Assembly: GCA_963769765.1 (NCBI GenBank)
Contig: CAVYNA010000002.1
Span: 209,999 to 273,998, forward strand
Length of the DNA: 64,000 bases
From: Bog-756 sp963769765
Lineage (GTDB): Bacteria > Actinomycetota > Acidimicrobiia > Acidimicrobiales > RAAP-2
Reading direction: 5' to 3'
The notes beneath the pieces were generated by a model. It saw only the letters and a list, made by a program, of their open reading frames with translations, made no database searches and was not told the origin of the DNA. The position numbers were made by a program, and so were the translations under genes. Below, one piece after another: positions 41,872 to 51,100 of the stretch; positions within the stretch are counted from its first letter, which is position 1, and the number at the start of each line of letters is the position of its first letter.

Positions 41872-43223
41872 GCGACGCCGGGCGAGCGTCGAAGGGGACC
41901 GGCACCTCGTTGGTGGCCGAGACCTCCGAGGGGGGCCAGGAGCTGGCCGCCCGCACCGCGACCCCCGCGGACGAACTGCGCCGCGAGGCCGGTGGGGTGC
42001 TTCGTCTCCCGGAGGGCGCGGCGATCGATCCGTCCGACATCGACGTCGAGCAGACCGACGACGAGACGATGATCATCAACATGGGGCCCCAGCACCCCTC
42101 GACCCACGGCGTGCTCCGGCTGATGTTCGAGCTCGACGGCGAGACCGTGCTGCGGACCAAGCCGGTCATCGGCTACCTCCACACCGGAATGGAGAAGACG
42201 GGCGAGGAGCTCACCTATGTCCAGGGCTCCACCAACGTCACCCGGATGGACTACCTCTCGCCGCTCCACAACGAGCTGGTCTTCTCGCTGGCGGTCGAGG
42301 CGCTGCTCGGTGTCGAGATGCCGCCGCGCTCGGACTGGATCCGGATGCTCCTCGTCGAGCTCAACCGGGTCTCCTCCCACCTCATGTGGATGGCCACCAA
42401 CGGGATGGACCTCGGGTCGACCTCGATGATGATCTACGGATTCCGCGAGCGCGAGATGGTCCTCGCGTTCTTCGAAAAGGTCACCGGCCTGCGGATGAAC
42501 CACAACTTCATCCGCCCGGGAGGCACGGCGGCCGACCTGCCCGACGGTTGGGAGGACGACGTCGCGATCATCTGCGACACCGTGCTGCCGCGCGCCGACG
42601 AGTACGACGAGCTCCTGACCGGACAGCCGCTCTTCCGGCGCCGCACCGAGGGGGTCGGCACGATCTCCGCCGAGGAGGCGCTCGCACTGAGTCTCACCGG
42701 ACCGATCCTCCGGTCGACCGGTGTGCCGTGGGACCTCCGCCGGTCGATGCCCTACCTCCGCTACGACGAGGTCGACTTCGACGTCATCGTCGGGACCTAC
42801 GGGGACAACTTCGACCGGTACTCGATCCGCCTCAACGAGATCCGCGAGTCGATCCGCATCATCCGCCAGATCGTGGAGAAGATGCCGGCCGGCGACTACC
42901 GCGTCCAGGACAAGAAGGTCACGCCGCCGCCACGCGGGCGCATCGACGAGTCGATGGAGGCGCTGATCCACCACTTCAAGGTCTTCACCGAGGGGTTCCG
43001 GGTACCCGAGGGCGAGGTGTACGTGGCGATCGAGTCGCCCCGGGGCGAGCTCGGTTGCTACCTCGTCTCCGACGGCTCACCGAAGCCCTACCGGCTCCAT
43101 ATCCGGGCGCCGAGCTTCGTCAACCTGCAGGGTCTGCCCCTCATGATGCGCGGCGGGCTGGTGGCCGATGCGGTCGCCGTGTGCTCCTCGATCGACCCGG
43201 TCATGGGCGAGGTGGACCGGTGA
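41868..43223 (+). CDS. nuoD: NADH-quinone oxidoreductase subunit D
   Basis: A 451-residue 49-kDa subunit that forms the quinone pocket with NuoB. NMGPQHPSTHGVLRL (about 66-80) holds the quinone-site histidines; GYLHTGMEK, NHNFIRPGG and the final SIDPVMGEVDR are all conserved. About 60 extra low-complexity residues precede the core. It overlaps nuoC and nuoE by four bases each. Confidence 0.98.
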   Translation: MSDAGRASKGTGTSLVAETSEGGQELAARTATPADELRREAGGVLRLPEGAAIDPSDIDVEQTDDETMIINMGPQHPSTHGVLRLMFELDGETVLRTKPVIGYLHTGMEKTGEELTYVQGSTNVTRMDYLSPLHNELVFSLAVEALLGVEMPPRSDWIRMLLVELNRVSSHLMWMATNGMDLGSTSMMIYGFREREMVLAFFEKVTGLRMNHNFIRPGGTAADLPDGWEDDVAIICDTVLPRADEYDELLTGQPLFRRRTEGVGTISAEEALALSLTGPILRSTGVPWDLRRSMPYLRYDEVDFDVIVGTYGDNFDRYSIRLNEIRESIRIIRQIVEKMPAGDYRVQDKKVTPPPRGRIDESMEALIHHFKVFTEGFRVPEGEVYVAIESPRGELGCYLVSDGSPKPYRLHIRAPSFVNLQGLPLMMRGGLVADAVAVCSSIDPVMGEVDR

Positions 43224-43921
43224 GCGACGCTCATCCGCGGCCGGCGGCGACGCCGGTCGGACCGCCGCGTCCGCGGCCCACGGCCCCGCGCCACCTCTCG
43301 CCGGAGCTCGTCGCGCGCGCGAAGAAGCTCATCTCGCTCTATCCGCGGCCACGTTCGGCGCTCATTCCCCTCTGCCACCTCGCCCAGGCGCAGGACGGTT
43401 GGCTGACTCCGGCGGCGATGGAGGACATCGCCGTCCTGGTGGGCGTCACACCGGCCGAGGTGCTCGGCACCGCCTCCTTCTACGACATGCTCCACACCGA
43501 GCCGGTCGGCACCTACGTCGTCTCGGTGTGCACCAACATCGCCTGCCTGCTCAACGGCGCAGTCGAGCTGCTCGAGCACGCCGAGCGCTCGCTCGGGATC
43601 AATGCCGGGGGCACCACCGCGGATGGTGTCGTCACCCTCGAGGAGGCCGAATGCCTCGCCGACTGCGACCGCGCCCCGTGCGTGCAGGTGAACCACCGTT
43701 TCGTCGGCGCGCAGTCCCCCGAGTCCTTCGACCGACTTGTGGGCGAGCTGCGTTCCGGCGCACGCGCCGGTGAGATCCCCGAGCACGGGACGCTCAACCG
43801 TGTCGAGCGTGTCCCCGGACTCGAGGCCGACCGGGCGGTCGTGGCGACCGAGCGCGCCGCGATGGCAGACGCGCAGGCCGCGCGCGCTGCCGCGCCGGGC
43901 AGCGGGGGTGGTCCGTCGTGA
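43220..43921 (+). CDS. nuoE: NADH-quinone oxidoreductase subunit E
   Basis: A 233-residue 24-kDa subunit with a thioredoxin-like [2Fe-2S] N1a domain. The four cysteines lie in VCTNIAC-type (VSVCTNIACLL) and CLADCDRAPC (about 95-157), and the helical part has YPRPRSALIPLCHLAQ and DMLHTEPVGTYV. It carries a ~45-residue C-terminal Ala-rich tail. GTG 43220 overlaps nuoD; the stop overlaps nuoF (GTGA). Confidence 0.97.
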   Translation: MSDAHPRPAATPVGPPRPRPTAPRHLSPELVARAKKLISLYPRPRSALIPLCHLAQAQDGWLTPAAMEDIAVLVGVTPAEVLGTASFYDMLHTEPVGTYVVSVCTNIACLLNGAVELLEHAERSLGINAGGTTADGVVTLEEAECLADCDRAPCVQVNHRFVGAQSPESFDRLVGELRSGARAGEIPEHGTLNRVERVPGLEADRAVVATERAAMADAQAARAAAPGSGGGPS

Positions 43922-45222
43922 CGATCACGGACGCCCCGAAGATCGTGACCTCGCGCCTCGGACACGAGGACTCCCACACGTTGGCCCGCTACGAGGCGAC
44001 CGGCGGGTACGCCGCGTTGCGCAAGGCCCTCACCATGACGCCCGAGGAGGTGGCCCACGAGGTCGACGCGGCCAGCTTGCTCGGTCGCGGGGGAGCGGGC
44101 TTCCCGGCGGGCCGCAAGTGGGCGATGCTGCGTGCGAATCCGGTGACCTACCTCGTGGTCAACGGGGACGAGAGCGAGCCGGCCACGTTCAAAGACCACC
44201 TGCTCGTCGAGCGCGACCCGCACCAGCTCATCGAGGGCGTGCTCATCGCGGCCTATGCGCTCCAGGTCAGCCAGGCGTTCATCTTCATCCGGGGCGAGTT
44301 CGCCCTCGGGCTCGAGCGCGTCGCAGCCGCGCTCAACGAGGCGTATGCGGCCGGTGCGGTGGGGTCGGACATCTTCTCCTCGGGGTTCTCCCTCGACGTC
44401 GTCGTCCATCCGGGCGCCGGCGCCTACATCTGTGGCGAGGAGACTGCGCTCCTCGAGTCCCTCGAGGGAAAGCGGGGCTTCCCGCGGATCAAGCCCCCGT
44501 ACTTCCCGGCGGCCGTCGGCCTCTACGGCGAGCCGACCGTGGTCAACAACGTCGAGACCATGTCCAACCTCCCGTGGATCGTCCTCAACGGTGGTGCCGC
44601 GTTCGCCGCGCTCGGCGAGGGTCGCTCTGCGGGCACCCGGCTGTTCGCACTCGCAGGCCACGTGAACAAGCCCGGCGCCTACGAGCTCGAGATGGTCAAG
44701 ACGACCTTCGACGACCTGATCAACGCACCGCTGCTCGGCGGGGGAGTGCGCCACGGACGCTCGCTCAAGGCCTTCATCCCCGGCGGGGTCTCGGCTCCGT
44801 GGTTCGGGCCCGACGAGATCGACCTCCCCCTGGGCCAGGACGAGGTCGCCGGCGCGGGCTCGATGCTCGGCTCCGGCTCGGTGGTCGTCATGGACGACCA
44901 CACCTGCGCGGTCCGAGCGGCCTGGCGCATCACCAAGTTCTTCGCACGGGAGTCGTGCGGCCAGTGCACACCGTGCCGCGAGGGGTCGGGGTGGCTCGAG
45001 AAGATCATGGAGCGCATCGAGCACGGGCAGGGTCGCGAGGCGGACCTCGACCTGCTCCTCGACGCGTGTGACAACATCGCCCCAGGGTTGACCTGGCCGC
45101 CGCAACAGACGACGATCTGCGTTCTCGGGCCGTCGATCCCCTCGTCGATCAACTCCGCGATCACCATGTTCCGCGACGAATTCCTCGTGCACATCAAAGA
45201 GGGCGGGTGTCCCCATGGCTGA
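43918..45222 (+). CDS. nuoF: NADH-quinone oxidoreductase subunit F
   Basis: A 434-residue 51-kDa subunit that oxidises NADH. The NADH/FMN loop LGRGGAGFPAGRKW is at about 57-70, the FMN region contains NGDESEPATFKDH and YICGEETALLES, and the N3 [4Fe-4S] cysteines lie in SCGQCTPCREG. The overlap with nuoG is eight bases. Confidence 0.98.
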   Translation: MTITDAPKIVTSRLGHEDSHTLARYEATGGYAALRKALTMTPEEVAHEVDAASLLGRGGAGFPAGRKWAMLRANPVTYLVVNGDESEPATFKDHLLVERDPHQLIEGVLIAAYALQVSQAFIFIRGEFALGLERVAAALNEAYAAGAVGSDIFSSGFSLDVVVHPGAGAYICGEETALLESLEGKRGFPRIKPPYFPAAVGLYGEPTVVNNVETMSNLPWIVLNGGAAFAALGEGRSAGTRLFALAGHVNKPGAYELEMVKTTFDDLINAPLLGGGVRHGRSLKAFIPGGVSAPWFGPDEIDLPLGQDEVAGAGSMLGSGSVVVMDDHTCAVRAAWRITKFFARESCGQCTPCREGSGWLEKIMERIEHGQGREADLDLLLDACDNIAPGLTWPPQQTTICVLGPSIPSSINSAITMFRDEFLVHIKEGGCPHG

Positions 45223-47935
45223 GGAACAGGCCGACGGCGCCGGCGCAGCGGAGGTTCCGCCGACGGTCACCTTCGAGCTCGACGGACGCGAGGTGACTGC
45301 GCGCAAGGGCGACATGCTCATCGCCGCGGCCGAGCGTTGCGGCACGTTCATCCCCCGCTTCTGCTACCACCCCCGGATGAAGTCGGTCGGCGTGTGCCGG
45401 ATGTGCCTGGTCGAGGTCAGCGGACCGCGTGGATCCTCGCTGCAGCCGAGCTGTTTCATCGAGGCCCAGGACGGGATGTCGGTCGTGACTGACTCCGACC
45501 GGGTCAAGAAGGCGCAAGACGGCGTGCTCGAGTTCCTGCTCATCAACCATCCGCTCGACTGCCCGGTGTGCGACAAGGGCGGCGAGTGCCCGCTGCAGGA
45601 CCAGACACTCGCGTACGGACCCGGCGAGACCCGCTTCGTCGAGGAGAAGCGCCACTTCGAGAAGCCCGTTCCGATCTCGGAGCTGGTCCTCCTCGACCGC
45701 GAGCGGTGCATCCAGTGCAGCCGCTGCGTCCGGTTCGCCGACGAGGTGGCCGGCGAAGCGCAGATCGACTTCATCGGCCGCGGGGAGGAGCTCGAGATCG
45801 GCCACTTCCCCGAGCTGCCGTTCACCTCGTACTTCTCGGGCAACACGGTCCAGATCTGCCCGGTCGGCGCGCTCACGTCGACCTCCTACCGCTTCGCGGC
45901 GCGACCCTGGGACCTCGACCAGGTCGAGTCGACGTGCACGACCTGCTCGTTCGGCTGCCGGGTGGCAGTGCAGTCGTCGTCGAACCGTGTCACCCGTCTG
46001 CTCGGCATCGACGCCGACCCGGTCAACCACGGCTGGCTCTGCGACAAGGGCCGCTACGCCTGCGAGGCGGTCAACCGCGACGACCGCCTCGTCGAGCCCA
46101 TGGTCCGCAAGGGCGGCGAGCTCGTGCCGGCGTCGTGGCACGAGGCGCTCGACGCGGTCGCCGCCGGGCTCGAGCGCGCGTCGGCGAGCGACGGTCCTGG
46201 GTCGATCGGGGTCATCGGCGGGGCGCGTCTCACCAACGAAGGCGCCTACGCCTGGGCGAAGCTGGCCAAGGGCATCCTCGGCACCGACTCGGTCGACGCG
46301 CAGCTCGGTGACGGTCTGCCGGCCGAAGTCGTGCTCGGGCTCCCGCGTGCGACGATCGACGAGGCCGCTGCAGCGAAGACCGTGATCCTCCTGACCGGCG
46401 ATGTCCGCGAGGAGGTGCCGGTGCTCTTCCTCCGCCTCCGCGGAGCGGTCGTCGACGGCGGCCTCGACCTCGTCGAGCTCTCGCCGCAGGCGACCTCGCT
46501 GACGCCCCACGCAGCGGTCTCCCTCCGGTACGCGCCCGGGGGGGTCATCGCCCTCGCCGAGGCGGTCGTGGGCACGGAAGGACCGTCGACCGGGGACCCG
46601 GACGCGGACGGCCTCGCCGCGGCCCGCCGCCTCGTGGGTGCCGGCGACGTGGTCGTCGTCGTCGGGCGGCCGTCGCTCGCGGAGGACGGTTCGCTGGTGG
46701 CCGAGGCCGCCCAGGTCCTCGCACGTGCGCTGCCCGGTGCCCGCTTCCTTCCCGCGCTCCGGCGCGGCAACGTGCTCGGTGCGCTCGACATGGGCCTCGC
46801 ACCGGGGCTCCTGCCCGGCCGGGTCGGGCTCGAGGCCGGTCGCGGGTGGTTCGTCCAGGCGTGGGGTGCGGTACCCGACTCGAGGGGGCGCGACACGTCC
46901 GCCATGTTGCAGGCCGCGGCCGGGGAGCCCGCCGCGGACGGCAGGGTGCGCGCGCTGGTCCTGCTCGGCGCGGACCCGCTCGCCGACTTCCCCGACCGCG
47001 GCCTCGCCGAGCGGGCGGTCGACGGGGCGGAGTTCGTCGTCGCGATCGCCGGTTCACCCAGTGAGGTCACCCGACGGGCGCACGTGGTCCTACCGGCAGC
47101 GGTCGCCCACGAACAGCCAGGTACGACCACCAACATCGAGGGGCGCATCAGCCGTCTCGGCCAGAAGCTCGTGCCGCCTGGACAGGCATGGCCGGACTGG
47201 ATGATCGCCGCCGAGCTCGCGACCCACCTCGGCGGCGACCTCGGGTTCGACTCGATCGGGGCCGTCTGGGACGAGATCGAGCAGCGCTCGGTCGTGCACG
47301 CGGGGATCACGGGTGCGGTCCTCGACGCGGCGTCGTCTGCGGACGGGGTGCTCGCGCCGATGGCTGCAGGCGGTGAGCACGTGGTGGCGCCGCTCGATCC
47401 GATCGCCTTCGCCGGCGTCGAGTCCGTCGAGCGACAGGGCGCCCCGCTGCTGACCGGGTTCTCCGGCGAGCGTGACGCCGGCGTGACTTCGGCGAGCACC
47501 GCAGTGGCAAGCGAATCCGGCGACCCGGTCGCCCGACCGGAGCCGTTGTGCGGGCCGGTCGAGCTCGAGGTCCCTCACGTCCCGCCGCCCGACAGCTACT
47601 CGGTGCGACTCGTCGTCTCGCGGGCGCTCTACGACCTCGGGGATGCGGTGTCCGCGGTACCCGCCCTCGACCGGCTCGTCGCGAGGGCACCGCTCCGGGT
47701 GAACCCCCATGACCTCGACGACCTCGGGATCGCAGCGGGTGGCGCCGTCCGCGCCCGCGGCGCGACCGGATCGGCCCTCGTGTCCGCCGTGCCGGACGAG
47801 TCGCTCCCGCGCCGGGTCGTCGCCATCGAGGTCAACGTGCCGATCACCGACGGCGCCGACGGCACGGTCAGTACGGTTGCGGACCTCCTCGATGCCACTG
47901 CGCCCGTCGTCGAGCTGCGGCTGGAGACGCCGTGA
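45215..47935 (+). CDS. nuoG: NADH-quinone oxidoreductase subunit G
   Basis: A 906-residue 75-kDa subunit. The N-terminal ferredoxin domain binds [2Fe-2S] (CYHPRMKSVGVCRMC), then come the His-Cys and [4Fe-4S] sets CPVCDKGGECPLQDQ and CIQCSRCVRF, and a further four-cysteine set CTTCSFGC where some NuoG proteins carry cluster N7. The remaining ~650 residues are the molybdopterin-oxidoreductase-like domain, which has no cofactor in complex I. The stop overlaps nuoH by four bases. Confidence 0.97.
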   Translation: MAEEQADGAGAAEVPPTVTFELDGREVTARKGDMLIAAAERCGTFIPRFCYHPRMKSVGVCRMCLVEVSGPRGSSLQPSCFIEAQDGMSVVTDSDRVKKAQDGVLEFLLINHPLDCPVCDKGGECPLQDQTLAYGPGETRFVEEKRHFEKPVPISELVLLDRERCIQCSRCVRFADEVAGEAQIDFIGRGEELEIGHFPELPFTSYFSGNTVQICPVGALTSTSYRFAARPWDLDQVESTCTTCSFGCRVAVQSSSNRVTRLLGIDADPVNHGWLCDKGRYACEAVNRDDRLVEPMVRKGGELVPASWHEALDAVAAGLERASASDGPGSIGVIGGARLTNEGAYAWAKLAKGILGTDSVDAQLGDGLPAEVVLGLPRATIDEAAAAKTVILLTGDVREEVPVLFLRLRGAVVDGGLDLVELSPQATSLTPHAAVSLRYAPGGVIALAEAVVGTEGPSTGDPDADGLAAARRLVGAGDVVVVVGRPSLAEDGSLVAEAAQVLARALPGARFLPALRRGNVLGALDMGLAPGLLPGRVGLEAGRGWFVQAWGAVPDSRGRDTSAMLQAAAGEPAADGRVRALVLLGADPLADFPDRGLAERAVDGAEFVVAIAGSPSEVTRRAHVVLPAAVAHEQPGTTTNIEGRISRLGQKLVPPGQAWPDWMIAAELATHLGGDLGFDSIGAVWDEIEQRSVVHAGITGAVLDAASSADGVLAPMAAGGEHVVAPLDPIAFAGVESVERQGAPLLTGFSGERDAGVTSASTAVASESGDPVARPEPLCGPVELEVPHVPPPDSYSVRLVVSRALYDLGDAVSAVPALDRLVARAPLRVNPHDLDDLGIAAGGAVRARGATGSALVSAVPDESLPRRVVAIEVNVPITDGADGTVSTVADLLDATAPVVELRLETP

Positions 47936-49245
47936 CGGGTTTCCACGCACTGCTCACCGGCCTCGTCGGGGCGTCGGACCCGCTCTACGTCAACGGCGTC
48001 AACTGGGTCGTCGTCCTCATCGTGGTCATCAAGGTGTTCGTCGTCTTCGCCGCGCTGATGGTCGCGGTGATGCTGATGATCTGGTTCGAGCGCAAGGTCA
48101 TCTCCGACATGCAGAGCCGGATCGGCCCCAACCGTGCGGGCCCCTTCGGAATCGCCCAGACGCTCGCGGACGGGATCAAGCTCTTCTTCAAGGAGGACCT
48201 CATCCCCGAGCGGTCCGACCGCGCAGTCTTCATCCTCGCCCCGTACCTCACGATCGTGACCGCATTCCTCAGCTTCGCGATCGTGCCGATCGGCGGCGAG
48301 GTGACCATCGCCGGTCACACCTTCGAGCTACAGCTCGCGGACCCGCCGATGGGCATCCTCTTCCTCCTCGCGATGTCGTCGATCGGCGTCTACGGCGTGA
48401 TGCTCGCCGGCTGGTCGTCGGGGTCGAAGTACCCGCTCCTCGGGGCGGTGCGCGCCTCCGCCCAGATGATCTCCTACGAGGCGGCGCTCGGGATGACGGT
48501 GGTCATGGTCGTCCTCATCACCGGCTCGCTCTCCACGCGGACGATCGTCGACGCGCAGTCGGCCCACCTCTGGCAGTGGAACGCGATCCGACTGGCCGTG
48601 GTGCCGTTCGTGATCTTCTTCATCGCGGTCATCGCCGAGACCAACCGCCCTCCGTTCGACCTGGTTGAAGCCGACTCCGAGCTCGTCGGTGGCTTCGTCA
48701 CCGAGTACTCGTCGATCCGGTTCGCCCTCTTCTTCCTTGCCGAGTTCATGAACACGATCACCATGTCGGCGATCACGGTGACCCTCTTCTTCGGGGGTCC
48801 CGACGGCCCGATCCCGCACATTCCCCACACCCAGTGGCTGTGGCCGATCCTGTGGTTCCTCGCCAAGACCATCGCCTTCCTGTTCGTCTTCGTCTGGCTG
48901 CGGGCCGCCCTGCCTCGGCTCCGGTACGACCAGCTGATGGACCTCGGGTGGAAGCGGTTGATCCCCCTCGCCCTCGGTTGGCTGATGATCGTGGCCGGGT
49001 TCGTGGTCGACGGTTGGTGGGGGCTCGCCATGGCCGCGGCCGTGGTCGCCGGTGCGGTGGTGATGACCCGGGCGTTCTCCATCGGCGCGGAGCGCGAGCA
49101 GACCCGGGCGATCGTCCCCCAGGTCGGGATCCGGTTGTGGCACCGACCCGACCAACCGCCGGACGGTGGAGGGAGCGGCGGGCCCGGAGGTCACGACGCG
49201 GCGCGTGACCGGCAGCTCGGGGCGAGCGAAGGGGGACGGAGCTGA
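47932..49245 (+). CDS. nuoH: NADH-quinone oxidoreductase subunit H
   Basis: A 437-residue ND1-type membrane subunit at the junction with the peripheral arm, about eight membrane helices. WFERKVISDMQSRIGPNRAGP (split at about 48-68), ADGIKLFFKED and the loop ETNRPPFDLVEADSELVGGF are diagnostic. The last ~40 residues are Gly/Asp-rich and hydrophilic. The stop and the nuoI ATG share one base. Confidence 0.98.
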   Translation: MTGFHALLTGLVGASDPLYVNGVNWVVVLIVVIKVFVVFAALMVAVMLMIWFERKVISDMQSRIGPNRAGPFGIAQTLADGIKLFFKEDLIPERSDRAVFILAPYLTIVTAFLSFAIVPIGGEVTIAGHTFELQLADPPMGILFLLAMSSIGVYGVMLAGWSSGSKYPLLGAVRASAQMISYEAALGMTVVMVVLITGSLSTRTIVDAQSAHLWQWNAIRLAVVPFVIFFIAVIAETNRPPFDLVEADSELVGGFVTEYSSIRFALFFLAEFMNTITMSAITVTLFFGGPDGPIPHIPHTQWLWPILWFLAKTIAFLFVFVWLRAALPRLRYDQLMDLGWKRLIPLALGWLMIVAGFVVDGWWGLAMAAAVVAGAVVMTRAFSIGAEREQTRAIVPQVGIRLWHRPDQPPDGGGSGGPGGHDAARDRQLGASEGGRS

Positions 49246-50111
49246 TGGCGGTCCCCGAGCCACCGCGCCAGCGGCAGAACTTCCTCGGTGGGTTCAAGCT
49301 GACCCTCGAACACCTTGGACGCGCGCCGGTCACCCGGCAGTACCCCGAGGAGAAGCGTCCGAAGCAGCCGCGCCAGCACGGGCGCCACGTCCTCAACCGG
49401 TACGAGGACGGGATGGAGAAGTGCATCGGATGCGAACTGTGCGCGGGCGTCTGCCCTGCGGACTGCATCTACGTCCGTGGGCTCGACAATCCGCCGGACC
49501 ATCCGGTCAGCCCCGGCGAGCGATACGGCTACGTCTACGAGATCAACTTCCTCCGCTGCATCCACTGTGACCTGTGCGTCGAGGCATGCCCGACCGAGGC
49601 GATCACCGAGACGAAGCTCATGGAGTTCTCCTTCACGAATCGCAATGACGCGATCTACACGAAAGAGGAGCTGCTGGTCGGCGACGACGGTCGGCCGAAG
49701 CACATGCCGTGGGAGGACTGGCGGGAAGGTGACGATCTGCACACCTCCGGTTGGATGCGCGCGACGTCGCCCGCGGGCAACGCGGCCTTCGAGGGCGCGG
49801 TCCAGTGGTCCGGCGAGCTCGGGTACGGCACCCGCGCACCCGAGGCCGGCCAGCGCGGGTCCCGTGACGACGCGTCGACCGGCAGTCGCCAGCTCCGCGA
49901 CACGCTGCTGCGCCACCTGCGGCCCGCTGACATGCCGTCGGCCGAACGCGGCCCGCGGGGCGCGATGGGCCGGCTGAGAGAGAAGCTCGAACGGTTCGCA
50001 CCGGGCGCTCCGAAGCGGCACCGCGCCGAAGCGGGTGCGGCGTACGACGCCGCGGTGAAGGCGGGCGACGTCGAACGGGGAGCGCCCGCGGACGACGAGG
50101 GTGACCCATGA
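49245..50111 (+). CDS. nuoI: NADH-quinone oxidoreductase subunit I
   Basis: A 288-residue ferredoxin-like subunit with the N6a and N6b clusters, CIGCELCAGVCPADC (about 64-78) and CIHCDLCVEACPTEA (about 105-119). After the conserved core at about residue 175 an unusual ~110-residue hydrophilic extension follows, so it is much longer than the usual 160-210. The stop overlaps nuoJ by four bases. Confidence 0.97.
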   Translation: MAVPEPPRQRQNFLGGFKLTLEHLGRAPVTRQYPEEKRPKQPRQHGRHVLNRYEDGMEKCIGCELCAGVCPADCIYVRGLDNPPDHPVSPGERYGYVYEINFLRCIHCDLCVEACPTEAITETKLMEFSFTNRNDAIYTKEELLVGDDGRPKHMPWEDWREGDDLHTSGWMRATSPAGNAAFEGAVQWSGELGYGTRAPEAGQRGSRDDASTGSRQLRDTLLRHLRPADMPSAERGPRGAMGRLREKLERFAPGAPKRHRAEAGAAYDAAVKAGDVERGAPADDEGDP

Positions 50112-50791
50112 GCGGCGCCCTGGTCGCCACCGTGCTCGCCGCCACCGGCGTCCACCCGTCCTGGGTCGACGTGGGCGTATTCTCCGTTGCCGCAGCGATC
50201 GTGCTGGCTGGAGCGATCGGCGTGGTGATCGCCCGCAACCCGGTGCACGCCGCCCTCATGCTCGTGATGACCCTCTTCGGCATCGCGGTGCTCTTCGTGC
50301 TCGAACAGGACAGCTTCCTCGCCGCCGTGCAGGTCATCGTCTACGCGGGCGCCATCGTCGTCCTCTTTCTCTTCGTCATCATGTTCCTCGGGGTCGACCG
50401 CGAGGAAAGCATCGCCATCGAACCGTTGCGCGGCCAGCGTCCCCTCGCGATCGGGTTGGTGGCCCTGGGCACGACGGGTCTGCTCCTCCTCGGCCAGATC
50501 TCGAGCTGGACGACCGGGGCGCCACACGTCGCTGGACCCGACACCGGTGCGCCCAACGTCAACCTCCTCGGCAAGTCCGTCTACACGACGTATCTCTTCC
50601 CCTTCGAGGCGACGGCCGCCCTGCTGGTCATCGCGGTGGTCGGCGCCGTCGTGCTGGCCCGACGCCCACCCGGGACGACCCGCCCCGAGGACTCCGACGA
50701 CCAGCCGGCGGAGGTCGCAGGCGCCACCGAGCCGACACCGGAGGTCGTGGTCGACGACGAAGCGGTCGTCGGTGAGGAAGTCGGCCGGTGA
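50108..50791 (+). CDS. nuoJ: NADH-quinone oxidoreductase subunit J
   Basis: A 227-residue ND6-type membrane subunit with five helices. NPVHAALMLVMTLFGIAVLFVL is the start of the conserved region and VQVIVYAGAIVVLFLFVIMFL contains the pi-bulge helix. The tail is acidic. The end overlaps nuoK by four bases. Confidence 0.97.
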   Translation: MSGALVATVLAATGVHPSWVDVGVFSVAAAIVLAGAIGVVIARNPVHAALMLVMTLFGIAVLFVLEQDSFLAAVQVIVYAGAIVVLFLFVIMFLGVDREESIAIEPLRGQRPLAIGLVALGTTGLLLLGQISSWTTGAPHVAGPDTGAPNVNLLGKSVYTTYLFPFEATAALLVIAVVGAVVLARRPPGTTRPEDSDDQPAEVAGATEPTPEVVVDDEAVVGEEVGR

Positions 50792-51093
50792 GCATCAACG
50801 CCGACTGGTACCTCGCGCTGTCGGTGGTGCTGTTTTCGATCGGCGCGCTCGGAGTCCTCATCCGGCGCAATGTCCTGGTCATGTTCATGTGCGTCGAGCT
50901 CATGCTCAACGCGGCGAATCTGGCTTTCGTCACGTTCGCCCGCATCCTGCACGACATCGGCGGCCAGGTGCTCGTCTTCTTCGTCCTGGTGGTCGCCGCG
51001 GCCGAGGTGGTCGTCGGCCTCGGGATCGTCGTGGCCATCTTCCGCCGTCGCGCCAACACCACCGCCGACGATCTCCATCTGATGAAGGGCTGA
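50788..51093 (+). CDS. nuoK: NADH-quinone oxidoreductase subunit K
   Basis: A 101-residue ND4L-type subunit with three helices. The membrane glutamates needed for proton movement are present in MFMCVELMLNAANL (about 32-45) and AAAEVVVGLGIVVAIFRR. It has normal length; seven bases separate it from nuoL. Confidence 0.98.
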   Translation: MSINADWYLALSVVLFSIGALGVLIRRNVLVMFMCVELMLNAANLAFVTFARILHDIGGQVLVFFVLVVAAAEVVVGLGIVVAIFRRRANTTADDLHLMKG

Positions 51094-51100
51094 CCCGGCG